The notes beneath the pieces are model-generated. The model worked only from the letters and a program-made list of their open reading frames with translations. It ran no database searches and was not told where the DNA came from. The translations under genes were made by a program, and so were the position numbers. A stretch of 64,000 nt of DNA, from the NCBI GenBank assembly GCA_002189105.1, contig NIOB01000007.1, positions 248,001 through 312,000 of the forward strand, given 5' to 3'. Every line of letters starts with the position of its first letter. Position 1 is the stretch's first letter. Below are positions 35,873 to 44,924 of this stretch, piece by piece. The DNA comes from Saccharibacillus soli. Its GTDB lineage: Bacteria; Bacillota; Bacilli; Paenibacillales; Paenibacillaceae.

Positions 35873-37329
35873 TTGTAAAGCGTTACGTAGTCGAAACGAT
35901 GATCGAAGCGATGCAAAAAATCCGAACCGATCTGGGATCGGATGCCGTCATCCTGAGCACCAAAGAGACGAAAGTTGGCGGCGTGTTCGGACTGTTCGGG
36001 AAAAAGAAACTGGAAGTAGTGGCCGCACTGGAGAACGATAAAGCCGAAAAGACGACAGCTGGTGCTGCCAAGCCCAAGGCAGCCAACGCGGAAACGTTAA
36101 GTGTTCCGGCTGCCATTCCGCGAAGCGCGGGAGCAGGCGCATACCGAAAAGCCAGCGCTGTAGCTAGTCCGCAGCAGGCAGCATCACCTGCGCAGCAGCC
36201 GGAGATGCCGAGCCAGCCGCTGCGTGTGCCTGATTCTGGGTCTAATGTCGTGGTTCCTGCCTTAAAAAAGGACCATGAAGTCTTTAATATAAAACCTGAG
36301 GCCCAATATACCGATAATTCCCCTAACGGGAGTATTCCGACGCCCGCCGCTTCGGAGCAGCGCCAACTGTCCGCTTCTGAATCGAATCTGGCGATGCAAG
36401 CCGAGCAGCAGCGCCGCCTGGAAGAAAGTATTCGTGAATACCAGGGAGAAAGGGATCAGTCGAAGGAAGATCGACTATACGAAGAGCTTCGCCAGATGCG
36501 CCTGATGATCGACAAGCTGTCCAAAAGCCAGGTCGATGAAGTGCCTCTACCGGAGAATCTGGAACGCATGCTGGATCGTCTGCGCGAACAGCATGTGGAT
36601 GAAGCTTTGATCGAAGAATGGTTGGGAGCGCTGAGAGGTGAGGAAGACGCCGCTTATTCGGAGGCTTCCGCCGAGGAGCTGAGGCAGCAGATTCGTCTTT
36701 ACGCCGCAGCCCGGGAAGGTGGAGGCATATCGCCACAGACGCATATTGTGTACATTGCCGGTCCTACGGGTGTTGGAAAAACGACAACCATCGCCAAGTT
36801 GGCCGCCGAGCAGATGTTTAAACACAAACGCAAGGTGGGGTTCATTACTTCCGATACCTATCGAATCTCAGCCATCGAGCAGCTTCGTACGTACGCGTCC
36901 ATTCTCAACGTTCCTTTGGAAGTCGTGCAGTCTCCAGGAGATTTACAGAGAGCTTTTCAGAAGCTGGAAAGCTGCGATCTGATTCTTATGGACACTGCAG
37001 GACGCAATTATCGCAACGAACTTCTGGTATCGGAATTACAGGCGCTGATCGCTCCCGTTGAACACAGCGAGACTTATCTCGTACTCAGCCTCACCTCCAA
37101 ATATATGGACATGGCGGAGATTACAGATAACTTCAGTCAGTATAGGCTGGACAAAGTGATTTTCACCAAAGCGGACGAAACAGGAAGCTTTGGCAGTATC
37201 TTCAGTCTGCTTCATCGTTATCCGCTTAAGTATTCTTACATCACGAACGGACAAAACGTGCCGGATGATCTGCTGCTTCCAGGCGGAGACCTGCTCGTGG
37301 ATGTCCTGCTGGGAGAACAAACCATATGA
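35869..37329 (+). CDS. flhF: SRP-type GTPase FlhF
   Basis: FlhF is an SRP-family GTPase that controls flagellar placement with FlhG. The 486-residue protein has an N-terminal basic domain (VKRYVVETMIEAMQKIRTDLG), a Ser/Pro/Ala-rich variable middle (about 60-190), and the NG domain: G1 [15 protein letters not shown] near residue 301, TSDTYRISAIEQLRTYA, DTAGR and TKADETGSFG. It overlaps flhA upstream and flhG downstream, each by four bases. Confidence 0.97.
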   Translation: MIVKRYVVETMIEAMQKIRTDLGSDAVILSTKETKVGGVFGLFGKKKLEVVAALENDKAEKTTAGAAKPKAANAETLSVPAAIPRSAGAGAYRKASAVASPQQAASPAQQPEMPSQPLRVPDSGSNVVVPALKKDHEVFNIKPEAQYTDNSPNGSIPTPAASEQRQLSASESNLAMQAEQQRRLEESIREYQGERDQSKEDRLYEELRQMRLMIDKLSKSQVDEVPLPENLERMLDRLREQHVDEALIEEWLGALRGEEDAAYSEASAEELRQQIRLYAAAREGGGISPQTHIVYIAGPTGVGKTTTIAKLAAEQMFKHKRKVGFITSDTYRISAIEQLRTYASILNVPLEVVQSPGDLQRAFQKLESCDLILMDTAGRNYRNELLVSELQALIAPVEHSETYLVLSLTSKYMDMAEITDNFSQYRLDKVIFTKADETGSFGSIFSLLHRYPLKYSYITNGQNVPDDLLLPGGDLLVDVLLGEQTI

Positions 37330-38222
37330 GTGATCAGGCCGCGGCGCTCAGGGAGCTGATTTCCTCGCTAAGAACCGATCCTTCTAAGCAGACGGATTCC
37401 TCCGAACCGCCAGGCAAGACAGCTCATGTCATTGCCGTTACCAGTGGAAAGGGAGGAGTCGGGAAATCAAACTTCACCCTAAACTTTGCTCTCGAGCTGC
37501 AGAAATTGGGGAAAAAAGTGCTTGTTTTCGATGCTGACATCGGGATGGCCAACATCGACGTATTAATGGGAGTTCGTTCACAGTACAACTTGTTCCATTT
37601 GCTCAAGCGAGAAAAAAGCATGAGTGAAATCATTCAATCCGGGCCCAACTCGCTTCCTTACATCGCGGGCGGTTCAGGAATGACCGAATTGTTTTCACTA
37701 TCGGAGGAAGATCTGATCTACTTCACCCGAGAGATCGAAGCAATTGCACATGATATGGATTATATTCTGTTTGATACCGGCGCAGGACTGTCTAAAGAGA
37801 CGATCCGCTTCATTACCGCTTCTGACGAATGTATTGTCGTGACCACCCCGGAACCGACCGCCATCACCGATGCGTATGCCCTGGTGAAAGTGGTCCATGA
37901 TCTGGAACATTCCGCAATGTTCCGACTGGTTGTCAATCGTGCTTTGGATCGCAGGGAGGCTCAACAGACCGCTGATAAGATCAGGCTGGTCGCCGAGAAA
38001 TTTCTGCATCTTGAGATTCCGATTCTTGGTCATGTCAGCGATGATCCGCATGTCAGTCAAGCGGTCAAGAAACAGACACCTTTCTCTATCCGGTTTCCAA
38101 ACAGTCAGGCTTCGAAAGACATCCAAGAGCTGGCACTTCGTTACGCTGAACATTCCCTACAAGTTCGAGCCGATTCGCCAAAAGGAATCAAAGGCTTTGT
38201 ACGCAGACTATTAAAACGGTGA
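37326..38222 (+). CDS. flhG: MinD-like ATPase FlhG (YlxH)
   Basis: The 298-residue MinD/ParA-family ATPase has the deviant Walker A TSGKGGVGKSN near 38-48, DADIGMANIDVLMG and DTGAGLSKETI. FlhG stimulates FlhF GTPase activity and sets flagellar number and position. The short C-terminal basic tail (FVRRLLKR) probably helps membrane binding. Translation is coupled to flhF through a four-base overlap. Confidence 0.95.
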   Translation: MSDQAAALRELISSLRTDPSKQTDSSEPPGKTAHVIAVTSGKGGVGKSNFTLNFALELQKLGKKVLVFDADIGMANIDVLMGVRSQYNLFHLLKREKSMSEIIQSGPNSLPYIAGGSGMTELFSLSEEDLIYFTREIEAIAHDMDYILFDTGAGLSKETIRFITASDECIVVTTPEPTAITDAYALVKVVHDLEHSAMFRLVVNRALDRREAQQTADKIRLVAEKFLHLEIPILGHVSDDPHVSQAVKKQTPFSIRFPNSQASKDIQELALRYAEHSLQVRADSPKGIKGFVRRLLKR

Positions 38223-38256
38223 AAACTGATTCTGGAGCAGGACAGGAGTTGAGGTT

Positions 38257-39765
38257 ATGGTGCCATATCGCGTACTCGTGGTCGATGATTCGGCCTTTAT
38301 GCGCAAGATTGTATCCGACCTGATTGAACGGGATGTATCGTTCTCTGTGGTCGATACGGCCAAAAACGGACGGGAAGCCGTCGAAAAGATTAGAAAAATC
38401 AAACCCGATATTGTGACGATGGACGTAGAGATGCCGGAGATGAATGGCCTGGAGTCTCTGCAGCAGATCATGCGTGAATATCCGCTTCCGGTTATTATGC
38501 TGTCTGGCATCAATGAAGAAGGCATGAGAGAGACCATCATGGCGCTGGAGGCTGGCGCGTTTGACTTTATACGCAAGCCATCCGTGTCCAACTCTCAAGA
38601 CATCGAAACAGTAGGCGAGGCGCTGTTGAGACAGCTTCACGCAGCGGTGCACGACTCTGCATGGCGCAAAGAAAAACCGGCAACGACAAAGGCGCCGGTG
38701 GTACTGGCTCCCGAGCCGGTTCAACGCGAACTGCGCGAATCAACGCTTGAAGGGCCGCCTGTAGAGACAGGGCGACCTGAAGAGCGGACTCCTGATCTTC
38801 CGCGTCCCAAGATTGAGCCATCGGCTCCCGAAGCTCGGCCCCGCAAGGATGCGCCGACCGGTTTCACAGCTACGCCGCGCACCACGACTCCGACGCCTGC
38901 GTCGAAGCCAAGTCCGGCGGTGCCGCCTAGCTCGGGAACCAAGCCGACACGTACGCCGGCCGTTCCACCCGAGCGCCCGGCGCAGACGCGGCCTGCCGCT
39001 GACAAGCCGGCTGCAAGAGCTGAATCGGCTCCTGCTCCGACCCGAAAGTCGGCAGCTCCGACTCCGGCACCTACGCCTTCAAAGAGCCCGGTGCAGGAAC
39101 GAAAGACGTCTGAACGTCCGGCAGTTGACCGTCCAACATCACCACCTGCCTCTCCGCCTTCACGCTCCTCGGTCGGAGGCGATCATATCGATCAGATCGT
39201 GACCGTAGGTTGTTCAACAGGCGGGCCAAGAGCGCTCAAGGAACTGCTGGAGAACATCCCGGCTTCATTCCCGGCTCCGATTGTCATTGTGCAGCATATG
39301 CCGCCCAAGTTCACTCATTCGCTGGCTCAGCGCCTGAATACGCTCAGTCCACTGGAAGTCGTGGAAGCGCAGCAGGGAATGGCACTAAGAAAAGGGACGG
39401 CCTACATTGCCCCGGGCGGACAGCACCTGCTGGTTAGACGTACAGGCAGCGGCCAATATGCTATCGAGCTGTCGGATGCCCCACCGCAAAATGGCCATAA
39501 ACCATCTGTGGGTGCCATGTTTGATTCCGTCTTGCCGCTGAACGAAGTTCGCCGGCATGCCGTTATCATGACAGGAATGGGCAGCGACGGAGCCAAAGAA
39601 ATGAAGAAGTTGTACGACTCGGGTATTTCTACCACGATTGCAGAAAGTGAAGAGACTTGTGTAGTTTACGGTATGCCACGTGCAGCCGCTGAACTAAACT
39701 GTGTCATGCACCTTCTTCCTCTGCCGCAAATCGCAACAAAATTAAACCAGGTCGTCAAATCTTAA
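38257..39765 (+). CDS. cheB: Chemotaxis protein-glutamate methylesterase CheB
   Basis: The 502-residue CheB demethylates and deamidates chemoreceptors during adaptation. The receiver domain (1 to about 120) has the acidic pair D10-D11 and phosphorylation site D56. The methylesterase domain (about 312-500) has the catalytic serine in GCSTGGP near 319, histidine in QHMPPKFT and aspartate in GMGSDGAKE. Between them lies an unusually long linker of about 185 residues, very rich in Pro, Ala, Thr and Arg. Ordinary CheB proteins are about 350 residues. Both catalytic parts appear intact. Confidence 0.95.
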   Translation: MVPYRVLVVDDSAFMRKIVSDLIERDVSFSVVDTAKNGREAVEKIRKIKPDIVTMDVEMPEMNGLESLQQIMREYPLPVIMLSGINEEGMRETIMALEAGAFDFIRKPSVSNSQDIETVGEALLRQLHAAVHDSAWRKEKPATTKAPVVLAPEPVQRELRESTLEGPPVETGRPEERTPDLPRPKIEPSAPEARPRKDAPTGFTATPRTTTPTPASKPSPAVPPSSGTKPTRTPAVPPERPAQTRPAADKPAARAESAPAPTRKSAAPTPAPTPSKSPVQERKTSERPAVDRPTSPPASPPSRSSVGGDHIDQIVTVGCSTGGPRALKELLENIPASFPAPIVIVQHMPPKFTHSLAQRLNTLSPLEVVEAQQGMALRKGTAYIAPGGQHLLVRRTGSGQYAIELSDAPPQNGHKPSVGAMFDSVLPLNEVRRHAVIMTGMGSDGAKEMKKLYDSGISTTIAESEETCVVYGMPRAAAELNCVMHLLPLPQIATKLNQVVKS

Positions 39766-39794
39766 CTGCACTTTAATGGAGGAGGTGTCTCGCA

Positions 39795-41882
39795 ATGGAC
39801 ATGAACCAATATCTATCCATGTTTATTGATGAGTCGAATGATCATCTGCAGTCGCTGAACGAAAAAATGCTGGAGCTTGAAGCCAGCCCCGAAGACATCA
39901 GTATCGTACAGGTTATTTTCCGCTCGGCGCATACGCTGAAAGGCATGGCCGCAACGATGGGGTTTGAAGATCTGGCGGCGTTGACCCATCAGATGGAGAA
40001 CGTGCTTGATCTGGTTCGTAACGACAAGTTGAAGATGCAAAACTTTATCTTCGATACCCTCTTCAAGAGTCTGGATGCCCTTGAAGCGATGGTTCAAGAC
40101 ATTACGCAAGGTGGGGAAGGCAAAGCCGATGTTTCGGCGATTGTGGCTTCTTTGCAAGCGATTGTTCGCGGCGAAGTGCCGGGCGGCGCTCAAGATGCGG
40201 CACCAGCCGAAGGTAGCGCCCAGCCAGCTGGAGCGCCCATCTCCAAAGAGCAGGTGCAACTGGATGAATTCCAACATTCCATCCTGGAACAGTCTCTGGC
40301 GGCAGGACATCGGGTACTCTTTATCGAAGTCTCCATACGTGAAGATTGCCAACTCAAAGCCGCACGTGCTTACATGGTTTTCGACCTGTTGGAACGAAGC
40401 GGTGAGGTGGTCAAGTCGCACCCGACCGTTCAAGAGATTGAACAGGAGAAATTTGATCGCAGCTTCTCCCTGTATTTCATTACCGAAAAAGATCCAGATG
40501 AACTGCGTACCATGATTCTGAATCTGTCCGAGATTGAAGATGCCAAGCTGGTGTCGATCGATTCCGATACGCTCACTCAACTGGGTGAGAAGATCAAGGA
40601 AGAAGAAGTCCTGGCTCAGGCGCCTGCACCTGAAACGGCTGCGGACGCTGCTCCGGTTGAAACGGCTGCTGAAGAGAAGCCGGTCGCAGCGGGAGACAAG
40701 CAGCCAGCAGCGAAGAAAGTGGTCGCAGCACCTTCCCGTACCATTCGTGTCGATATTGAACGTCTCGATGTGCTGATGAACCTGTTCAGCGAGCTGCTGA
40801 TCGACCGCGTTCGTCTGGAACAGCTGGCTACTGAAATTAAGAGCCAGGAGCTGACCGAATCGGTCGAGCATATGGGCCGTGTCAGCAGTGATCTGCAAAA
40901 TATCGTCATGAAACTCCGGATGGTTGCGATCGATACGGTATTCAACCGCTTCCCTCGGATGGTTCGAGACCTGGCCAAGTCCTTGGGCAAAAAACTCGAT
41001 CTGGTGATTACGGGCGCCGAGACCGAGCTGGATCGCACCGTCATCGACGAGATCGGCGATCCACTCGTCCACCTGCTGCGTAACTCGGTTGACCACGGAA
41101 TTGAATCGATTGCCGAGCGTGTAGCTGCGGGCAAGCCGGAGACAGGTACGGTTAACCTCCGCGCATTCCACAGTGGCAACCACGTCTTTATCGAAATCCA
41201 GGATGACGGTAAAGGGATTGACCGTTCCAAGGTACTTGCTTCTGCCATCAAAAAAGGTGTCGTAACCGAAGACGAATCCCGTTCCATGACTGACGAGCAG
41301 GTGTATCAGCTGCTGTTCGCACCAGGCTTCAGTACCGCAGAGAAAATCTCCGATATTTCCGGACGCGGTGTTGGTCTGGATGTCGTGAAATCGAAGATTT
41401 CCACACTCGGTGGTCATGTAGCGGTCACTTCGACGCTGGGTGAAGGAACGTTGTTCTCGGTACAGCTTCCGCTTACGCTGTCGATTATTTCGGCCATGAT
41501 GATCCGCCTGGGCTCCGAAAAATATGCCATCCCGCTGTCTTCGATCGTGGAAACAGGCATTATTCGCAAAAATCAGGTTCGCAACGTGCATGGCAGCAAG
41601 TTGATTCCTTACCGCGATGCACACATTCCGCTGATGTCGCTCAGCCGATTCTTCGACGCTCCGGACTTTAATGAGGAAGACGAAGAGGAAACGGAAATCG
41701 TCGTCATTCGCAAAGGGGATCGTATGGCGGCACTGGCGATTGACTCGTTCATCGGCCAGAATGAGATCGTCATCAAGAACCTGGGCAAATATCTGCCTCA
41801 AGTTCAAGGGATTTCCGGTGCAACCATTCTTGGCGACGGTCAAGTCGCTCTGATTCTTGATCCGAACGCGCTCATTAAATGA
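39795..41882 (+). CDS. cheA: Chemotaxis histidine kinase CheA
   Basis: The 695-residue CheA phosphorylates CheY and CheB. P1 carries the phosphorylated His46 in FRSAHTLKGMAATMGF. A P2-like CheY-binding domain lies at about 155-265, then an Ala/Glu-rich linker. The dimerisation domain follows (RTIRVDIERLDVLMNLFSELL). The kinase domain has the N box HLLRNSVDHGIE, the G1 box DDGKGI and GRGVGLDVVKS. The C-terminal CheW-like P5 domain includes EKYAIPLSSIVETG. The ATG follows GGAGGAGG. Confidence 0.97.
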   Translation: MDMNQYLSMFIDESNDHLQSLNEKMLELEASPEDISIVQVIFRSAHTLKGMAATMGFEDLAALTHQMENVLDLVRNDKLKMQNFIFDTLFKSLDALEAMVQDITQGGEGKADVSAIVASLQAIVRGEVPGGAQDAAPAEGSAQPAGAPISKEQVQLDEFQHSILEQSLAAGHRVLFIEVSIREDCQLKAARAYMVFDLLERSGEVVKSHPTVQEIEQEKFDRSFSLYFITEKDPDELRTMILNLSEIEDAKLVSIDSDTLTQLGEKIKEEEVLAQAPAPETAADAAPVETAAEEKPVAAGDKQPAAKKVVAAPSRTIRVDIERLDVLMNLFSELLIDRVRLEQLATEIKSQELTESVEHMGRVSSDLQNIVMKLRMVAIDTVFNRFPRMVRDLAKSLGKKLDLVITGAETELDRTVIDEIGDPLVHLLRNSVDHGIESIAERVAAGKPETGTVNLRAFHSGNHVFIEIQDDGKGIDRSKVLASAIKKGVVTEDESRSMTDEQVYQLLFAPGFSTAEKISDISGRGVGLDVVKSKISTLGGHVAVTSTLGEGTLFSVQLPLTLSIISAMMIRLGSEKYAIPLSSIVETGIIRKNQVRNVHGSKLIPYRDAHIPLMSLSRFFDAPDFNEEDEEETEIVVIRKGDRMAALAIDSFIGQNEIVIKNLGKYLPQVQGISGATILGDGQVALILDPNALIK

Positions 41883-42022
41883 TCGGGGCACGATGCCTTG
41901 ACCACATCCAGTCAGCTGTTTGATCCGGTGTCAGAAATGGAAGTTATCGTTTGGGCAGATGAGGGCAGAGCATGCTGCAGGAATGGGGTCAAGGGGCGAG
42001 GCTCAATAAAGGGGGATTTTTT

Positions 42023-42484
42023 GTGGCAGAACAAATTAAGGTAATTGTGTTTGCTTTGGGTAATGAAGAGTACGGGATCGACGTTGATAAAGTGCGCACC
42101 ATTGAACGCATGATGCCGATTACCCGCGTACCCAAGACGTATTCGTTCATCAAGGGCGTCATCAACCTTCGCGGGGTCGTGATTCCGGTTATCGACCTCA
42201 GAGGACGCTTCAACCTGGAAGAGACCGAATACACCGATCAGACCCGAATCATCATCGTCGCGGTTGGAGATATGGAAGTTGGCTTTATCGTCGATGCCGC
42301 GAATGACGTGGTCGATCTGGATCGGGACAATATCGATTCGCCGCCAGAAGTTGTAGGGGGCGTGAAAGCCAAATATCTGGATGGTGTCGCTAAAGTCGGT
42401 GAAGATCGTCTGTTGATTATGCTGAATCTTGCGGAAGTGCTCAACCGGGGTGAAGTGGCGCATCTCGAGCAGCTGGAGGATTAA
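42023..42484 (+). CDS. cheW: Chemotaxis coupling protein CheW
   Basis: The 153-residue CheW couples chemoreceptors to CheA. It matches the family: VFALGNEEYGIDVDKVRTIE near the start, KGVINLRGVVIPVIDLR in the centre. I start it at GTG 42023, eight bases after AAAGGGGG, giving MAEQIKVIVFALG; the frame stays open to 41972 without family similarity. cheC follows after two bases. Confidence 0.95.
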   Translation: MAEQIKVIVFALGNEEYGIDVDKVRTIERMMPITRVPKTYSFIKGVINLRGVVIPVIDLRGRFNLEETEYTDQTRIIIVAVGDMEVGFIVDAANDVVDLDRDNIDSPPEVVGGVKAKYLDGVAKVGEDRLLIMLNLAEVLNRGEVAHLEQLED

Positions 42485-42486
42485 AG

Positions 42487-43113
42487 ATGGAAATCTTGTC
42501 GAAGCTGGAAGGCTTCAAGCTTGACGTACTAAAGGAAGTCGGCAATATTGGAGCGGGTCACGCTGCCACGGCGTTATCGCAGCTCTTGAATAAACCCATC
42601 GATATGGCCGTTCCTAAAGTCCAGATCCTCCCCTTTGAAGATATTGCGGAAAAAGTAGGCGGCGCTGAAAAAATCGTGCTGACTGTTTTCTTCCGCGTAG
42701 AAGGGGATGCACCGGGCAACCTGTTTTACATCATGGCGCCAGAGGCCGGCAAATCGCTGCTCAACCGTTTGGGTGTTTTTCAACCCACCGAAGGGCTTGA
42801 TCTGACGGAGATGGAACAATCGGCGCTCGGCGAGATCGGCAATATTTTGGCTGGTTCGTACCTGTCTTCGCTGGCTGACTTTACGAATCTGGCGATGTCT
42901 CCTACCGTCCCGGCGCTTGCCGTGGACATGGCAGGGGCCATCCTCAGCTACGGGATGATTCAGTTTGGCGAGATGGGCGACGCAGCTTTGCTGATCGATA
43001 CAACTTTTGTACAGGGTAACGATGAGGTTGAGGGACAATTTTTCCTCATTCCGGATCCGGAGTCGTTCAACAAGATTTTCGCTGCACTTGGAGTTCCGTT
43101 CGAAAATGATTGA
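42487..43113 (+). CDS. cheC: CheY-P phosphatase CheC
   Basis: The 208-residue CheC has two active-site helices: LKEVGNIGAGHAATALSQLL (residues about 15-34) and ALGEIGNILAGSYLSSLADF. It dephosphorylates CheY-P and binds CheD in the Bacillus adaptation system. The stop lies inside the start of cheD (eight-base overlap), so translation is coupled. Confidence 0.95.
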   Translation: MEILSKLEGFKLDVLKEVGNIGAGHAATALSQLLNKPIDMAVPKVQILPFEDIAEKVGGAEKIVLTVFFRVEGDAPGNLFYIMAPEAGKSLLNRLGVFQPTEGLDLTEMEQSALGEIGNILAGSYLSSLADFTNLAMSPTVPALAVDMAGAILSYGMIQFGEMGDAALLIDTTFVQGNDEVEGQFFLIPDPESFNKIFAALGVPFEND

Positions 43114-43603
43114 TGGACAAAATTTAGTAAAAGTCGGCATGGCCGATCTGAACGTAGTCGGGAATTCCGGAATTCTTCGCACCACGGGACTCGGTTCTTG
43201 CGTCGGTTTGACGCTGTATGATCCGCAGATCAAAGTAGCCGGCATGGCGCATGTGATGCTTCCTTCTTCGGATATTGCACGCGAGAGTCAAATCAACGCT
43301 GCCAAATACGCGGATACGGCGCTGCCTATTCTCGTTGACAAACTGCTTGAGCTTGGCGCATCCAAGCGCCGGCTGATAGCGAAGATGGCTGGCGGAGCGC
43401 AGATGTTTGCCTTCGCCGGAAGTGGGGATACGATGCGAATCGGTCCTCGAAACGTCGAATCCTGTAAGGAAATGTTGAAGAAACTCGGCATTTCCCTAAT
43501 GGCAGAAGATACAGGTGCCAATTATGGCCGAACGATCGAAATCAGTTCGGATACCGGGATTTTGACTATACGCAGCGTTCAAAAAGGGGTAAAGGAATTG
43601 TAG
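43106..43603 (+). CDS. cheD: Chemoreceptor glutamine deamidase CheD
   Basis: The 165-residue CheD deamidates receptor glutamines and works with CheC. The catalytic Cys32 (GLGSCVGLTLYD) and His49 (GMAHVML) are present, as is the conserved KMAGGAQMFAF. I start it at ATG 43106 (MIDGQNLVKVGMADL), which overlaps the cheC end; upstream in-frame codons lie within cheC and encode no family similarity. Confidence 0.95.
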   Translation: MIDGQNLVKVGMADLNVVGNSGILRTTGLGSCVGLTLYDPQIKVAGMAHVMLPSSDIARESQINAAKYADTALPILVDKLLELGASKRRLIAKMAGGAQMFAFAGSGDTMRIGPRNVESCKEMLKKLGISLMAEDTGANYGRTIEISSDTGILTIRSVQKGVKEL

Positions 43604-43605
43604 CG

Positions 43606-44067
43606 ATGAAGGGAACCATACGAGTTAATCTGATATTTGCTTTGATCGGATTTGTTATTACGTTTTTGTTTGCGGTCCGAACCAACCTTCCCGTGACCAG
43701 TTTGATCCGGGGAGGGATCGGAGCATTCGTCTGGTTTCTCCTGGCATTTCTTTTTCGCATCGTGCTCGGTGCCCTCGAGCCGCTGCCCAAAGAAAAAACG
43801 GGCGGCGGCTCTTTAGCACCAAACTCTGCTCCAGGTGGAGACACACGGGGCATGGCGCTTGATATGGTAACGCCGGACGAAAGCGATGAACTGAATGATT
43901 TATTGAAGCCGGATGCGGATAAGACTCGGATGACCGAAGAGCGAACGGCGCAGATAAACGATTTTCAGCCGCTCAATCCGCCTAAGCTGGTATCGACGCA
44001 AGAGAGAAATCCCGAAGAACTGGCGAAAGCCGTACGTCATCTTACGGAGGATGAAGGAGGGAGATAA
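43606..44067 (+). CDS. Unknown membrane protein between cheD and sigD
   Basis: I do not recognise this 153-residue protein. It has two hydrophobic segments (about 7-24 and 33-55), which suggest a hairpin in the membrane, and an acidic, probably disordered cytosolic tail. It starts two bases after cheD and ends two bases before sigD, so it is clearly an operon member. Its place next to sigD makes a flagellar or sigma-D related role possible, but this is inference from position only. Confidence 0.7.
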   Translation: MKGTIRVNLIFALIGFVITFLFAVRTNLPVTSLIRGGIGAFVWFLLAFLFRIVLGALEPLPKEKTGGGSLAPNSAPGGDTRGMALDMVTPDESDELNDLLKPDADKTRMTEERTAQINDFQPLNPPKLVSTQERNPEELAKAVRHLTEDEGGR

Positions 44068-44069
44068 CA

Positions 44070-44858
44070 ATGGATGAACGCAAATCCGGTCAGTTAAACC
44101 ATCTGGATTTATGGATCAGTTGGAAAGAACACCAGGACGTTGAGGCGAAGAAGAAACTGATCGAGAATCACTTATCCATTGTCGATTACGTCTCTTCGCG
44201 GCTTGCGGTGGGACTTCCAAAGAACGTTTCCAAAGACGACCTGGCCAGCAACGGAGTTATGGGACTAATCGATGCGATCGAGAAATTCGATTACAAGCGA
44301 GGCTTGCAGTTTGAAACTTACGCTTCCTGGCGTGTACGCGGAGCCATTCTTGACGGCCTGCGGCAGGGAGACTGGGTGCCACGTTCGGTACGCGAGAAAG
44401 CCAAGAAGATTGAAGAGGCTTATCAGAAGCTCGAACAGGAGAACATGCGCGGGGCTTCGGACAAAGAAATGAGCGAATTCCTGGGGATTTCCGAGAAGGA
44501 ATTCCAGCAGATGCTTCAGGATGTATCGGTGATGTCGCTGGTTTCATTGGAAGATCCGATCCGTGAAGAAGAGTCAGAGACTCGCATGTCTGTGATGATT
44601 GATGAAAAAGCCAAAAATCCCGACCATAAGGTCAATGAATTTTACTTAAAAGAAGCGCTGGCAAAAGGCATTGAAAAACTGACGGAGAAAGAGCGAATCG
44701 TAATCTCATTGCTCTATTACGAAGATTTGTCGCTCAGTGAAATTGCCGAAGTGATGTCCTTGTCGCCATCGAGAATCTCGCAGCTTCATTCCAAGGCGAT
44801 TTTACGTCTCAGGGGTACATTGGACAAGCAAAAAAGCTTACTTATGCAGGATCGTTAA
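44070..44858 (+). CDS. sigD: Flagellar sigma factor SigD (FliA/WhiG family)
   Basis: The 262-residue sigma factor directs transcription of late flagellar, chemotaxis and autolysin genes. It has region 2 (LASNGVMGLIDAIEKFDYKR, then FETYASWRVRGAILDGLRQ), region 3, and region 4 (LTEKERIVISLLYYEDLSLSEIAEVMSLSPSRISQLH, in pieces). Its activity in Bacillus is held by FlgM until the hook is complete. The ATG follows GAAGGAGGGAG. Confidence 0.97.
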   Translation: MDERKSGQLNHLDLWISWKEHQDVEAKKKLIENHLSIVDYVSSRLAVGLPKNVSKDDLASNGVMGLIDAIEKFDYKRGLQFETYASWRVRGAILDGLRQGDWVPRSVREKAKKIEEAYQKLEQENMRGASDKEMSEFLGISEKEFQQMLQDVSVMSLVSLEDPIREEESETRMSVMIDEKAKNPDHKVNEFYLKEALAKGIEKLTEKERIVISLLYYEDLSLSEIAEVMSLSPSRISQLHSKAILRLRGTLDKQKSLLMQDR

Positions 44859-44924
44859 TGTCGGATGGAAGCAGCCGGGGGGCTTCTGGCCATCGATAAG
44901 CAAAGTTGAAAAGAGGGATTGTCC

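Noticed and set aside
39813-41891. Long minus-strand open frame opposite cheA
   Set aside because: Mirror of cheA with His/Arg/Phe-rich nonsense composition and no ribosome site.
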